NCBI GenBank assembly: GCA_035763745.1
Contig: DASUAO010000040.1
Coordinates: 1-37,051, forward strand
Direction of reading: 5' to 3'
From: DASUAO01 sp035763745
GTDB taxonomy: Bacteria > Actinomycetota > Acidimicrobiia > IMCC26256 > PALSA-555
DNA: 37,051 nt
The notes under the pieces were generated by a model that had not been told where the DNA came from, made no database searches, and saw only the letters and a program-made list of their open reading frames with translations. Of the stretch, positions 1 through 8,742 are shown piece after piece (positions within the stretch are counted from its first letter, which is position 1; every line of letters starts with the position of its first letter). Both the position numbers and the translations under genes were made by a program.

Positions 1-560
1 GCGCGTGCGACCACGTTCTTGGCCAGCGAGACGAGAGCCGCCTGGTCTGCATCAGTCATTGCAACGTCACCTGCGCGGGCCCACTGCAGGGTGAACGCGA
101 ATTTCTTCGTGACGAGCACTGTGATCGTGCCCTTCGTACGGTTGAAGTACGCGCTCTTCCCCACCGTGTCGACGTCGGTGAGGACGTCGTCGCTGAGCGC
201 ATCCCCGGCGCGGCGGTCCTCGACGGCGGCACGCGCGTTGGGGTTGCCGCTGATGATGGTCGGGTACTCCTGGAACACCTGGAGCGTGCCGCCGGGAGGT
301 GCGGTGGGGTCGATGCCTGTGGATGCCGCACATCCAGCAGGGCCGGCGAGCGTGGCGTCGGGGAGGATCGTGACCGGGCCGCCGAACGCCTTCTCGATCC
401 GGGCGTCCCAGAGCATGGTGCACGCCTCGTTCACGACGACCTTCGGGCCCTTGGGCTTCTTCTTGGCGTCGGCCGATGCCGCGAATGCCGACGTCGAGGA
501 CGCGATGGCCATCACGACGGCGAGCAGTGCCACTCCGGCGGCGCGCGTTCGATGCTTCAC
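1..560 (-). CDS. Secreted DUF3558-like protein, 3' end outside window
   Basis: The reading frame starts at GTG 560 and runs off the left edge, so the C-terminus is missing (about 186 residues visible). The first ~30 residues form a signal peptide: basic start (KHRTR), a hydrophobic stretch ending in SAFAASA. The mature part begins with a lysine-rich stretch, then NEACTMLWDARIEKAFGGPVT and later a second cysteine in GPAGCAAS. This pairing of an early cysteine, a 'GGPVT' turn and a second cysteine resembles DUF3558 exported (often lipo-) proteins of actinobacteria, whose function is unknown. No lipobox cysteine directly follows the signal, so it is probably soluble or processed. It lies 44 bp downstream of glnE in the same direction, but has its own TACGCT box 8 bp before the GTG, so it can be transcribed independently. 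Family assignment is by resemblance only. Confidence 0.6.
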   Translation of the reverse strand, partial: MKHRTRAAGVALLAVVMAIASSTSAFAASADAKKKPKGPKVVVNEACTMLWDARIEKAFGGPVTILPDATLAGPAGCAASTGIDPTAPPGGTLQVFQEYPTIISGNPNARAAVEDRRAGDALSDDVLTDVDTVGKSAYFNRTKGTITVLVTKKFAFTLQWARAGDVAMTDADQAALVSLAKNVVAR

Positions 561-568
561 GGGAGCCG

Positions 569-574
569 AGCGTA
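569..574 (-). promoter_or_regulatory. -10 box TACGCT of the secreted protein gene
   Basis: TACGCT on the minus strand ends 8 bp before the GTG start at 560. Transcription would begin at or next to the start codon, giving a leaderless message. No clear -35 element is visible. Confidence 0.5.
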
Positions 575-604
575 CCGGCCGGTCCCCGGCGAAGTCCGAG
601 CGGG

Positions 605-3379
605 TCAGGTCCGCCCGTAGAACACGCGGTCGACGACGCGGCGAGCGCGTCGCGTGACCCGACGGAACTCGTCACGCACCTGGGTCTCGGGTCGGTGGAC
701 GAAGCCCAGCAGGAGGCCGAGGCGGGCGGCATCGGCACCGATCGGGAGGGAGTCGCCCTGCTTGCCGGTGACGAGGTAGCGGGCGTTGCGCGCTCGCTCG
801 CAGAACTCGTACGCCGCGCCGAGGATCGCGGCGTCGTCGCGATCGAGGATCGACGCCTCCATCAGCCGCCGAAGCGCGAGCGCGGTCGAGGGGGTGCGGA
901 TCTCCGGGTGCTCCACCCCGTGCTGGAGCTGGAGCAGCTGCACCGTGAACTCGACGTCGGTGAGCGCACCGGGCCCGAGCTTGAGGTGGAACTCCGGATC
1001 CTCGCCCGGCGGGATGCGCTCGCGTTCCACCCGAGCCTTGACCCGCCGGATCTCGCGCGCGTCCTCGTCGGGGAACGGCGAGCGGTAGACCACACCCTCG
1101 ATCATCTCGAGGAAGCGTGCCCCGAGCGCCCAGTTGCCGGCGATGACGCGGGCCCGGAGCAGTGACTGACGCTCCCAGACCTGGGCCCACTCGGCGTAGT
1201 ACTTGCGGTACCCGTCGAACGAGCGCGCGAGCGGCCCCTGCTTCCCCTCGGGACGGAGCCGCGCATCGATGTCGAAGGTCTGGCCCTCCGCGGTCGTCGC
1301 ACCGATCTCGCGGAGGAGTGCGGTCGCGGTTCGCTCCGCGACCTCGAAGTTGCTCGACGTCGAGCCCTCGTAGACGAACAGCACATCGATGTCGCTCGCG
1401 AACGACAGCTCGCGGCCGCCGAGACGACCCATCCCGATCACGGTGAACGGCAGCGCCGGTGCGAGCGACCGGAGGGCGGCTTCGACCGACGCGTCGGCGA
1501 GATCGGAGAGCTCACGGGCGGTGACGTCGACGCTTGCGAGTCCGAGCAGGTCGCGTGCTCCGATGCGCAGGAGCTCGCGCCGCTTGAAGCGTCGGAGTCC
1601 GGAGCGGCGAGCGTCGGCGTCGTCGCGCCACTGGAGCGTCTCGAGCGCGGCGCCCATCAGCTCACCGGGGCCGCGCTCCCGCAGGAGCCAGTCGTCGTCA
1701 CCGAGGAGTTCGACGACCTCGGGTTGGCGGAGCAGCGCGTCCCCTACGACCCGGCTGGAGCCGAGGACGCGGCAGACGCGCTCCGCCGCGCCCGGCATGT
1801 CGCGGAACGTGGTGGCGAGCGCCGCCGCCCGCGTCGGCCCCTCGGCGAGCTTGCGGAGCTGGAGGAGTCCGAGATCGGGGTCGGGCGCGGTCGAGAGCCA
1901 GTCGAGGATCACCGGGAGGAGCTGCTGCATCAGGCGTGACCGGCGCGTCAGTCCCCGCGTCAGCTCGCCCAGGGCGGCGCGCGTGTGTTCGGCATCGACG
2001 AAGCCGAAGGCCGCGAGCCGCTCCTCGGCGGCGTCGGGGTCGAGCGCACCCACGCCCGCGAGGGTGTCGAGGATGGGCGCGAAGAAGAGTCGCTCGTGGA
2101 TCGAGCGCACCGCGGCCTGGTGGCCGCGGTGGACGTCCTCGAACTGCTCGAGGGCCGCCGCGCGCGGTCGGTCGCGGAAACCGGTGACCCGCGCGAGGCG
2201 CACCAGGGCGTCGTGGTCGGTGGGCAGCGTGTGCGTCTGGTGCTCCTCCCAGAGCTGGAGTCGGTGCTCGACCGTTCGGAGGAACACGTACGCGTCGCCG
2301 AGCCGGCGCGCGTCCGCCGTCTCGACGTATCCGGCTGCATCGAGCTGGCCGAGCGCCTCGAGCGTGGTCGGCGATCGGATCGACTCGTCGTGGCATCCGT
2401 GAACACGCTGGAGCAGCTGCACGGCGAACTCGATGTCGCGGATCCCCCCGCGGCCGCGCTTGAGCTCCCGATCCGCGAGCCCGCGCTTGTGGAGGTCGGC
2501 TTCGGCGCGCGCCTTCATCGTGCGGGCTTCTCGCACTGCTTCGGGATCGAGCGCGTCGGGCCAGACGAACCGGCGACTCATCTCCATGAAGTGGGCACCC
2601 AGCGCGGCGTCACCCGCGACCGGTCGGGCCTTGATCAGCGCCTGGAACTCCCAGGGTCGTGCCCAGCGCGCGTACCACGCCTCGTACGAGTCGATCGTCC
2701 TCGACATCGCGCCGGCGCGGCCCTCGGGGCGCAGATCGGCGTCGGTGCGGAACACGATGCCGTCGACGGTCGGTGCCGACATGACCGTGAGCACCGTGCG
2801 GGCAACCCGTTCGGCCTCCTGGAGATCGCCGTCGTGGACGAACACGACGTCGACGTCGCTCGCATAGTTGAGCTCGGCGCCCCCCAGCTTCCCCATGCCG
2901 ATCACGGCGAACGGTGCACGCGGGTCCACGATCTGCAGGGCGTGCTGCAGGCTCACCTCGGCCAGTGCGGCCAGCTCACGCGCGATCACGGGAAGATCGG
3001 CGTGGCCCGCGAGGTCGCGAGCCGCGATGCGCAGGTACTCGCGTCGCTTCCACCGACGGAGCGCGCCGCCTCGGTCCTCGTCGCCGTCGATCGCCGCTCG
3101 CGCTGATCGTCGGTAGGTCGCCACGTCGGCGCCGTCGCCGAGATCCGTCCGCAGTGCGGCGAGCATCGTGGGGTCCGCCACGATCGAGGATGCCAGTGAC
3201 CGCGACGCACAGACCACGGCGACGATCGCCTCGCGCCGCTCGAGTACGTCGAGGTCGTCGACGAGCTCCGGGGCCGTCTCGAGGACGCGGATCAGAGCGG
3301 CCCTCGCCGCGGCCGGGGCCGCGGAGCGCTCGATCGAGTCCCTGATCTCGTCTCGGTCCAGCACGGCCGCGGGGTCCAC
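605..3379 (-). CDS. glnE: Bifunctional glutamine synthetase adenylyltransferase/deadenylase
   Basis: A 924-residue protein, close to the usual 950-1000 of GlnE. It attaches AMP to, and removes it from, a tyrosine on glutamine synthetase, tuning nitrogen assimilation in the cytoplasm. Two tandem nucleotidyltransferase domains are visible: one with GMGKLGGAELNYASDVDVVF near residues 160-180, the other with GMGRLGGRELSFASDIDVLF near 648-670. Both keep the GxxxxGxxELxxxSDxD signature that binds metal, so both active sites look intact. By family precedent the first half deadenylates and the second adenylates. The start chosen is GTG 3379; the frame stays open much further upstream, but that part lies antisense to nadE and is not coding. 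The gene is divergent from nadE with only 54 bp between starts, so the two control regions are compact. The true start could be a few codons later. Confidence 0.95.
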   Translation of the reverse strand: MDPAAVLDRDEIRDSIERSAAPAAARAALIRVLETAPELVDDLDVLERREAIVAVVCASRSLASSIVADPTMLAALRTDLGDGADVATYRRSARAAIDGDEDRGGALRRWKRREYLRIAARDLAGHADLPVIARELAALAEVSLQHALQIVDPRAPFAVIGMGKLGGAELNYASDVDVVFVHDGDLQEAERVARTVLTVMSAPTVDGIVFRTDADLRPEGRAGAMSRTIDSYEAWYARWARPWEFQALIKARPVAGDAALGAHFMEMSRRFVWPDALDPEAVREARTMKARAEADLHKRGLADRELKRGRGGIRDIEFAVQLLQRVHGCHDESIRSPTTLEALGQLDAAGYVETADARRLGDAYVFLRTVEHRLQLWEEHQTHTLPTDHDALVRLARVTGFRDRPRAAALEQFEDVHRGHQAAVRSIHERLFFAPILDTLAGVGALDPDAAEERLAAFGFVDAEHTRAALGELTRGLTRRSRLMQQLLPVILDWLSTAPDPDLGLLQLRKLAEGPTRAAALATTFRDMPGAAERVCRVLGSSRVVGDALLRQPEVVELLGDDDWLLRERGPGELMGAALETLQWRDDADARRSGLRRFKRRELLRIGARDLLGLASVDVTARELSDLADASVEAALRSLAPALPFTVIGMGRLGGRELSFASDIDVLFVYEGSTSSNFEVAERTATALLREIGATTAEGQTFDIDARLRPEGKQGPLARSFDGYRKYYAEWAQVWERQSLLRARVIAGNWALGARFLEMIEGVVYRSPFPDEDAREIRRVKARVERERIPPGEDPEFHLKLGPGALTDVEFTVQLLQLQHGVEHPEIRTPSTALALRRLMEASILDRDDAAILGAAYEFCERARNARYLVTGKQGDSLPIGADAARLGLLLGFVHRPETQVRDEFRRVTRRARRVVDRVFYGRT

Positions 3380-3421
3380 GGGACGAGTCTCGCGGCAAAG
3401 TGGGTCGACGTACCTCCCGCG

Positions 3422-3427
3422 TATCCT
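3422..3427 (+). promoter_or_regulatory. -10 box TATCCT of nadE
   Basis: TATCCT sits 6 bp before the ATG of nadE in the 54-bp glnE/nadE divergent gap. This spacing implies a leaderless mRNA, and no ribosome binding site precedes the ATG. Confidence 0.55.
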
Positions 3428-3433
3428 TGACGG

Positions 3434-5113
3434 ATGCCTCACCTGCGTGTCGCGGCCGCGCAGCTGAACCTCACGGTCGGCGACCTCGACGGCAACGCCG
3501 CCCGGATGCTCGAGGCCTACGAGCTCGCGGAGGCGGCGGGCGCCGATCTCGTGGCCTTCCCGGAGCTCGCCGTCACGGGGTACCCACCCGAAGACCTGCT
3601 CCTGAAGCAGGCGTTCGTCGGTCAGGCCCAGGACTCGCTCGCGAAGCTCGCGGCTCGGACGGGGCGAACCGCCGCGATCGTCGGCTTCCCCGAGCGCGAC
3701 GGAGTGCTCTTCAACGCGGCGGCGATCTGCGCCCACGGACAGGTGCTCGGCGTGTACCGGAAGCACCTGTTGCCGAACTACGCCGTGTTCGACGAGGAGC
3801 GGTACTTCGAGCCCTGGTCCGGCGACGGCCCGTTGCTCCGGATCGGGGGCGCGCGTGTCGCGGTCACGGTCTGCGAGGACGCGTGGAGCGAGAACGGCCC
3901 GATCCGTACGCAAGCGCGGAGCGGCGCCGAGCTCGTGGTGAACATCAACGCGTCCCCGTACTACGCCGGCCGGCTCGCCGAGCGCGAGCACATGCTGGCC
4001 GAGCGCGCCATCGACGCCGGCGTTCCCATCCTCTACGTGAACCTGGTCGGCGGCCAGGACGAGCTCGTCTTCGACGGCGCGTCCCTGCTCATCGACGAGA
4101 CCGGCTCGGTCCTGGCTCGCGCGACCCAGTTCGACGACGCCCTCATGGTCGCGGACGTCCTCGTCCCCGATCGCGCGGCCGGGTCACCGGTGCTCGCGGA
4201 GATCGAGATCAGCCCGGCCGCGGGCCACGACGGCACGGCGGCACCGGCGGTCGCGCGGGCACTCGACCCCGTGCACGAGGTGTACGAGGCGCTGGTCGTG
4301 GGCACGCGCGACTACGTCCGGAAGAACGGTTTCACGGAGACCGTCATCGGGCTCTCGGGCGGGATCGACTCCGCGTTGGTCGCAGCGATCGCGACCGACG
4401 CACTCGGGCCGGAGAACGTCGTCGGCGTCATGATGCCCTCGCGCTTCTCCAGCGAGGGCAGCGTCATCGACTCCGCGGAGCTCGCGGCGAACCTCCGCAT
4501 CCGGACGCTCACGATCCCCATCGAGCCTGCGCACCGGGCCTTCCTCGAGATGCTCGCGGAGCCGTTCGCGGGTCTGGAGCCGGGCCTCGCCGAGGAGAAC
4601 GTGCAGGCGCGCGTGCGGGGCACGATCCTGATGACGCTCTCCAACAAGCTGGGGTGGCTCGTGCTCACCACGGGGAACAAGAGCGAGATGGCCGTCGGCT
4701 ACGCCACGCTCTACGGCGACATGGCCGGCGGGTTCGCGGTCGTCAAGGACGTCCCGAAGCTCCTCGTCTATGCCCTCTGCCGTGACCGCAACACCCGAGC
4801 CGGACGGATCCTGATCCCGACGTCGATCCTCGACAAGCCACCGAGCGCCGAGCTGCGCCCCGACCAGCTCGACACCGACTCCCTCCCCGCGTACGAGGTC
4901 CTCGACCCGATCATCGAGGGCTATGTGGAGGACGACAAGTCGATCGCCGACCTCGAGGCCGAGGGTCACGATCCGGAGACGGTCCGTCGAGTCGCCGCGC
5001 TCATCGATCGCAACGAGTACAAGCGGCGTCAGGCTCCTCCGGGCGTGCGGGTGTCTCCGAAGGCCTTCGGCAAGGATCGCCGGCTCCCGATCACCAACCG
5101 CTGGTCCGGCTGA
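3434..5113 (+). CDS. nadE: Glutamine-dependent NAD+ synthetase
   Basis: A 559-residue two-domain enzyme that converts nicotinic acid adenine dinucleotide, ATP and glutamine to NAD+, the last step of NAD synthesis. The N-terminal half is a nitrilase-type glutaminase: the catalytic triad is visible as E44 (FPELAVTGYP), K110 (YRKHLLPNY) and C147 (VTVCEDAW). The C-terminal half is an N-type ATP pyrophosphatase, with its P-loop LSGGIDSALVA around residues 306-316. Further synthetase motifs follow, including TTGNKSEMAVGY and, near the C-terminus, a basic stretch NEYKRRQAPPGVRVSPKAFG typical of the family. Ammonia is channelled between the domains in characterised relatives. The start ATG 3434 is fixed by the TATCCT box 6 bp upstream and by the conserved N-terminus. 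An EamA transporter follows after 11 bp and probably shares the transcript. Confidence 0.96.
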   Translation: MPHLRVAAAQLNLTVGDLDGNAARMLEAYELAEAAGADLVAFPELAVTGYPPEDLLLKQAFVGQAQDSLAKLAARTGRTAAIVGFPERDGVLFNAAAICAHGQVLGVYRKHLLPNYAVFDEERYFEPWSGDGPLLRIGGARVAVTVCEDAWSENGPIRTQARSGAELVVNINASPYYAGRLAEREHMLAERAIDAGVPILYVNLVGGQDELVFDGASLLIDETGSVLARATQFDDALMVADVLVPDRAAGSPVLAEIEISPAAGHDGTAAPAVARALDPVHEVYEALVVGTRDYVRKNGFTETVIGLSGGIDSALVAAIATDALGPENVVGVMMPSRFSSEGSVIDSAELAANLRIRTLTIPIEPAHRAFLEMLAEPFAGLEPGLAEENVQARVRGTILMTLSNKLGWLVLTTGNKSEMAVGYATLYGDMAGGFAVVKDVPKLLVYALCRDRNTRAGRILIPTSILDKPPSAELRPDQLDTDSLPAYEVLDPIIEGYVEDDKSIADLEAEGHDPETVRRVAALIDRNEYKRRQAPPGVRVSPKAFGKDRRLPITNRWSG

Positions 5114-5124
5114 GCGTCGGCCAC

Positions 5125-6030
5125 GTGAAGCGCTACCGCGCCGAAGGCGCGTTGGTGATCGCCGCTTTCTTCTTCGGCGTCACCTTTCCGCTCGTGCGCA
5201 ACGCGCTCGAGGACGTCACGCCGTTCGGGTACCTGGCGCTGCGGTTCGGGATCGCCGTGCTCGTCCTCGCGCCGTTCGCGGTGGCGATCGCCCGCTCGCA
5301 GGGTGAGCCCCGACGGCTGCTCGTCCGCACTGGCGCGCTCGCGGGGGTCCTGCTGTTCGGCAGCTACGCGACCCAGACAGTCGGGCTCCAGTACACCTCG
5401 CCGTCGACGTCGGCCTTCATCACCGGCCTCTACGTGTGCTTCACCCCCATCATCGAGGCCGCGGTGCGTCGCCACCTGCCGTCGCGCTGGGTGATCGGCG
5501 GCATCGTGATCGCTACCGCCGGCCTGTTCCTGCTCACGGGAGCCGACCTCGCGTTCGGGAAGGGCGAGGTCTGGACGCTGGCCTGCGCGGCCATGTTCGC
5601 CACGTGGATCGTGTACCAGGGCGCGTACGCGAACCGGCTGCATCCCATCCCGTTCACCACGGTCCAGATGGCGGTGGTCGCGGCGCTCGCGCTCCCTGCG
5701 ACGGGGGTGCAGGGGACCGGCGACCTCACCACGCTCGCGCTCTTCGCGGCTGCGTTCACCGGGATCGCGTGCTCGGCGGTCGCGCTCTCGCTCCAGCTCT
5801 ACGGTCAGCGCCGGATCGCACCGAGTCGTGCGGCGCTCATCCTCCTCTCGGAGCCGGTGTTCGCGGCGATGGCGGGATACGTCGACGGCGAACGACTCGG
5901 CCTCGTGGCGGTCGGCGGGGCGGCACTGATCCTCGCCGGGATCGGCTTCACGGAGTTCGGTCCCGGGCGTCGCGCGGCCGACGCCGACGACGTCCAGGCC
6001 GAGGACGAGCTCGAAGCCCACCTGCGTTGA
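5125..6030 (+). CDS. EamA/DMT-family membrane transporter
   Basis: A 301-residue, very hydrophobic protein with about ten predicted membrane segments arranged as two EamA repeats of roughly 140 residues each. The first opens with AEGALVIAAFFFGVTFPLVR, the second with GEVWTLACAAMFATWIVYQ. The conserved 'proline in a late helix' segment (ALILLSEPVFAAMAG) near residue 240 is a hallmark of drug/metabolite exporters in this superfamily. The C-terminal tail is acidic (ADADDVQAEDELEAH). The substrate cannot be told from sequence; relatives move amino acids, nucleosides or small metabolites. GTG 5125 starts 11 bp behind the nadE stop, so co-transcription with nadE is likely. That might hint at a nicotinate or amino acid substrate, but this is only contextual. 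Confidence 0.88.
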   Translation: MKRYRAEGALVIAAFFFGVTFPLVRNALEDVTPFGYLALRFGIAVLVLAPFAVAIARSQGEPRRLLVRTGALAGVLLFGSYATQTVGLQYTSPSTSAFITGLYVCFTPIIEAAVRRHLPSRWVIGGIVIATAGLFLLTGADLAFGKGEVWTLACAAMFATWIVYQGAYANRLHPIPFTTVQMAVVAALALPATGVQGTGDLTTLALFAAAFTGIACSAVALSLQLYGQRRIAPSRAALILLSEPVFAAMAGYVDGERLGLVAVGGAALILAGIGFTEFGPGRRAADADDVQAEDELEAHLR

Positions 6031-6046
6031 CGGTGCCCCCAGGACC

Positions 6047-6052
6047 TATCTT
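6047..6052 (+). promoter_or_regulatory. -10 box TATCTT of the small unknown gene
   Basis: TATCTT lies 7 bp before GTG 6060. The spacing favours that GTG over the in-frame GTG 6033 and ATG 6069 as translation start. Confidence 0.5.
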
Positions 6053-6059
6053 CGGACCC

Positions 6060-6509
6060 GTGCCCGGGATGACGCTGCTCGAGTCCGCCCGCCGCCTCGG
6101 CACGAGTGTGTGGGTCGAGCAGCGCCTGTTCGAGGTGCTGGGCGGATGGGTCCGGGCCGCGCACGACCCGGCGCTGGCCGTCGCGCTGGGGACGGTCGCG
6201 CGCCACCACGCTGCGCACGCACTCGACCTCTCGGCCCTGCTCCCGGCCACCCGGGATCACGATCCCGCCGCACTCGTGTCGCCTCCGGCGGGCGAGGGCG
6301 ACCTCTGGGCCTCGGTCGCGGGGGCGCCCACGCCCGAGGCGGGGCTCTCGATCGTCGTCGGCCCCGCGCTCTCGGGGCACCTCGGCGCGCTGGGGTCGTG
6401 GCTGGGGGACGCATCGCCCGTGCGGGACGGGCCGGGGATCCGGGTCGTGACTGCGGTCCTGGCGGCGGACCGCAACGATCGGGAGCGTCTCGCGGCGTTC
6501 GCGGCGTGA
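6060..6509 (+). CDS. Unknown 149-residue protein
   Basis: I do not recognise this protein. It has no signal peptide and no membrane span. The N-terminal half looks helical, with a conserved-looking run SARRLGTSVWVEQRLFEVLGGW and a histidine-containing stretch TVARHHAAHALDLSALLP. The pattern of helices with E and HH pairs is loosely like a ferritin-type or iminophenyl-pyruvate-synthase helix bundle, but there is no full metal-ligand set I can point to. The middle is Ala/Pro/Gly-rich; the end is charged (AADRNDRERLAAFAA). GC and codon use match the neighbours, so it looks like a real, long-resident gene. It has its own TATCTT box, so it may be transcribed apart from the EamA gene 29 bp upstream. 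The other in-frame starts are GTG 6033 and ATG 6069. Confidence 0.65.
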   Translation: MPGMTLLESARRLGTSVWVEQRLFEVLGGWVRAAHDPALAVALGTVARHHAAHALDLSALLPATRDHDPAALVSPPAGEGDLWASVAGAPTPEAGLSIVVGPALSGHLGALGSWLGDASPVRDGPGIRVVTAVLAADRNDRERLAAFAA

Positions 6510-6582
6510 GGCCGGGCACCCGCCGGACCGGGTGGCCGGGTCCGTCGACGGCCCCGACGGCGGAGTCCCCGGCTTGACGGCA

Positions 6583-6597
6583 CCCGTATGGTACGGG
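6583..6597. repeat. Perfect inverted repeat CCCGTA-TGG-TACGGG
   Basis: Six-base arms around a 3-base centre, 150 bp before the sigma factor start. A TTGACG hexamer (6574-6579) lies just before it and TATGGT (6587-6592) lies inside it, so it overlaps the likely promoter zone and could be an operator. No protein is assigned. Confidence 0.4.
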
Positions 6598-6690
6598 GGG
6601 CGAATCCACAGGATGTAGGGAACAGAACGCCACCGCCCACGGTTTTCCACAAGACAGCCGCCCCACCACAACGTTGCTCCACAGCAGCAC

Positions 6691-6714
6691 CTTCCCGAGC
6701 AGGCTCTCGGGAAG
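6691..6714 (+). promoter_or_regulatory. Leader hairpin before the sigma factor gene
   Basis: CTTCCCGAG and CTCGGGAAG form a perfect 9-bp stem with a 6-base loop, ending 33 bp before the GTG start. It lies in a 238-bp stretch without a gene, so it is most likely part of the 5' untranslated RNA. It is too far from the RBS (GAAAGG 6733-6738) to occlude it directly. Possible roles are mRNA stability or attenuation. Confidence 0.45.
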
Positions 6715-6747
6715 ACAAGGCATCAGACTCGCGAAAGGCTTGCCCCC

Positions 6748-7687
<940 letters not shown>

Positions 7688-7689
<2 letters not shown>

Positions 7690-7719
7690 CCGGCTCGCCG
7701 TCCGACCGGCTCGCCGTCC
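7688..7719. repeat. Two 16-bp tandem copies at the sigma gene's stop
   Basis: GACCGGCTCGCCGTCC occurs twice in direct succession, followed by a partial third copy (GACCGCTCGG). The first copy begins inside the stop codon. The array fills the gap between the sigma gene and tRNA-Sec. No hairpin is obvious, so a terminator role is unproven. Confidence 0.6.
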
Positions 7720-7747
7720 GACCGCTCGGTGGTGCCAGACTCGCCCC

Positions 7748-7838
7748 GGAGGTGAACGGGGTCTGGTGGCCCCCCTCGTCTTCAAAACGAGTGGGACGGG
7801 CGAACCCCGTCCGGTGGGTTCGATTCCTGCCACCTCCG
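7748..7838 (+). tRNA. selC: tRNA-Sec (anticodon TCA)
   Basis: A 91-base tRNA with the features of bacterial selenocysteine tRNA. The anticodon stem CTCGT/ACGAG (7775-7779/7787-7791) closes loop CTTCAAA, whose anticodon TCA (7782-7784) reads UGA. The long variable arm has a perfect 7-bp stem GGACGGG/CCCGTCC (7794-7800/7806-7812). The D arm (GGGG/CCCC, 7758-7761/7770-7773) carries TCTGGTGG in its loop. The T loop is TTCGATT. The acceptor stem GGAGGTG pairs perfectly with CACCTCC, and C7747-G7838 could add the eighth pair expected in bacterial tRNA-Sec; which base is the true 5' end is therefore unsure by one. No CCA is encoded. The RNA would be serylated, converted by SelA and delivered by SelB to UGA codons; those genes must lie outside this window. 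Confidence 0.93.
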
Positions 7839-7877
7839 CGATCTCCACCGTCGCGGTCCGGCTCGAGCGCGTCCGGC

Positions 7878-8690
7878 TCAGGGCGCCTTCCCGTCGCCGA
7901 CCAGGCTCGCCGCGTGGTCCGGCACGTAGTGGTTGGTGTCCTGGGAGGGGCGGACGTAGCCCTGGTCCCCCTGCCGTGGCGGGAGCGACGGCCCCGGCGC
8001 CAGCACGTCCGTGTAGGGGATCTGGCTCAGCAGATGCGCGATGCAGTTGATCCGGGCACGACGCTTGTCGTCGGCCTCGACGACGTTCCACGGCGACTCG
8101 GGAAGGTCGGTGTGGACGAACATGACGTCCTTCGCCCGCGAGTACTCCACCCACCGGTTTCGTGAGTCGAGGTCGATCGGGCTCAGCTTCCAGCGCTTCA
8201 GCGGGTTCTCGAGCCGGGACTGGAAGCGTCGCTCCTGTTCGTCGTCGCTGACCGAGAACCAGTACTTCACCAGCAGGATGCCGTCGTCGATGAGCATGCG
8301 CTCGAACTCGGGGCACTGACGCAGGAACCGGGTGTACTCCTCGTCGGTGCAGAAGCCCATGACGTGCTCGACGCCGGCGCGGTTGTACCAGGAGCGGTCG
8401 AAGAGCACGACCTCACCCCCTGCCGGAAGGTGGGCCACGTAGCGCTGGAAGTACCACTGCGACTGCTCGCGCTCGGTCGGGGTGGGGAGCGCGACCACAC
8501 GCACGACCCGCGGGTTCAGGTACTGCATGATCCTCGTGATCGTGCCGCCCTTCCCGGCCGCGTCGCGCCCTTCGAACAGCACCGCGATCCGCGCGCCGGT
8601 CGAGCGCACCCACTCCTGCATCTTCACCAGCTCGACCTGGAGGCGCTCGAGCTCGTTCTCGTAGATCCCGACGTTGAGCTTCTTCGTCAC
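7878..8690 (-). CDS. ppk2: Polyphosphate kinase 2 family protein
   Basis: A 270-residue P-loop kinase of the PPK2 family, which transfers phosphate between polyphosphate and nucleotides (typically making ADP/ATP or GTP from polyphosphate). The Walker A motif GRDAAGKGG is at residues 41-49; the Walker B-like segment VVLFDRSWYNRAGVEHVMGF follows near 110-130, and the lid region with RRFQSRLENPLKRWKLSPID is in the second half. A C-terminal tail reads PYTDVLAPGPSLPPRQ, like many single-domain PPK2s. The nucleotide preference cannot be read off. The start GTG 8690 is set by TACCGT 8 bp upstream and by similarity of the N-terminus (KKLNVGIYENELERLQVELV). The frame stays open further upstream, but that part runs antisense to nothing recognisable and lacks signals. 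Monocistronic: the rhomboid gene upstream ends 52 bp away. Confidence 0.93.
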   Translation of the reverse strand: MTKKLNVGIYENELERLQVELVKMQEWVRSTGARIAVLFEGRDAAGKGGTITRIMQYLNPRVVRVVALPTPTEREQSQWYFQRYVAHLPAGGEVVLFDRSWYNRAGVEHVMGFCTDEEYTRFLRQCPEFERMLIDDGILLVKYWFSVSDDEQERRFQSRLENPLKRWKLSPIDLDSRNRWVEYSRAKDVMFVHTDLPESPWNVVEADDKRRARINCIAHLLSQIPYTDVLAPGPSLPPRQGDQGYVRPSQDTNHYVPDHAASLVGDGKAP

Positions 8691-8698
8691 GTCGGCGC

Positions 8699-8704
8699 AC
8701 GGTA
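8699..8704 (-). promoter_or_regulatory. -10 box TACCGT of ppk2
   Basis: TACCGT ends 8 bp before GTG 8690 on the minus strand and implies a leaderless ppk2 mRNA. Confidence 0.55.
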
Positions 8705-8742
8705 GTCGCGTCGCCCCGAGCTGGGCGCGCCTGCGTCGCTCG

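Noticed and set aside
605..3991. A longer GlnE start at 3991
   Set aside because: The extra 200 residues run antisense to nadE and lack GlnE similarity; GTG 3379 gives the usual length.
6033..6509. A longer start (GTG 6033) for the small unknown gene
   Set aside because: The TATCTT box at 6047-6052 lies inside that extension and fits GTG 6060.
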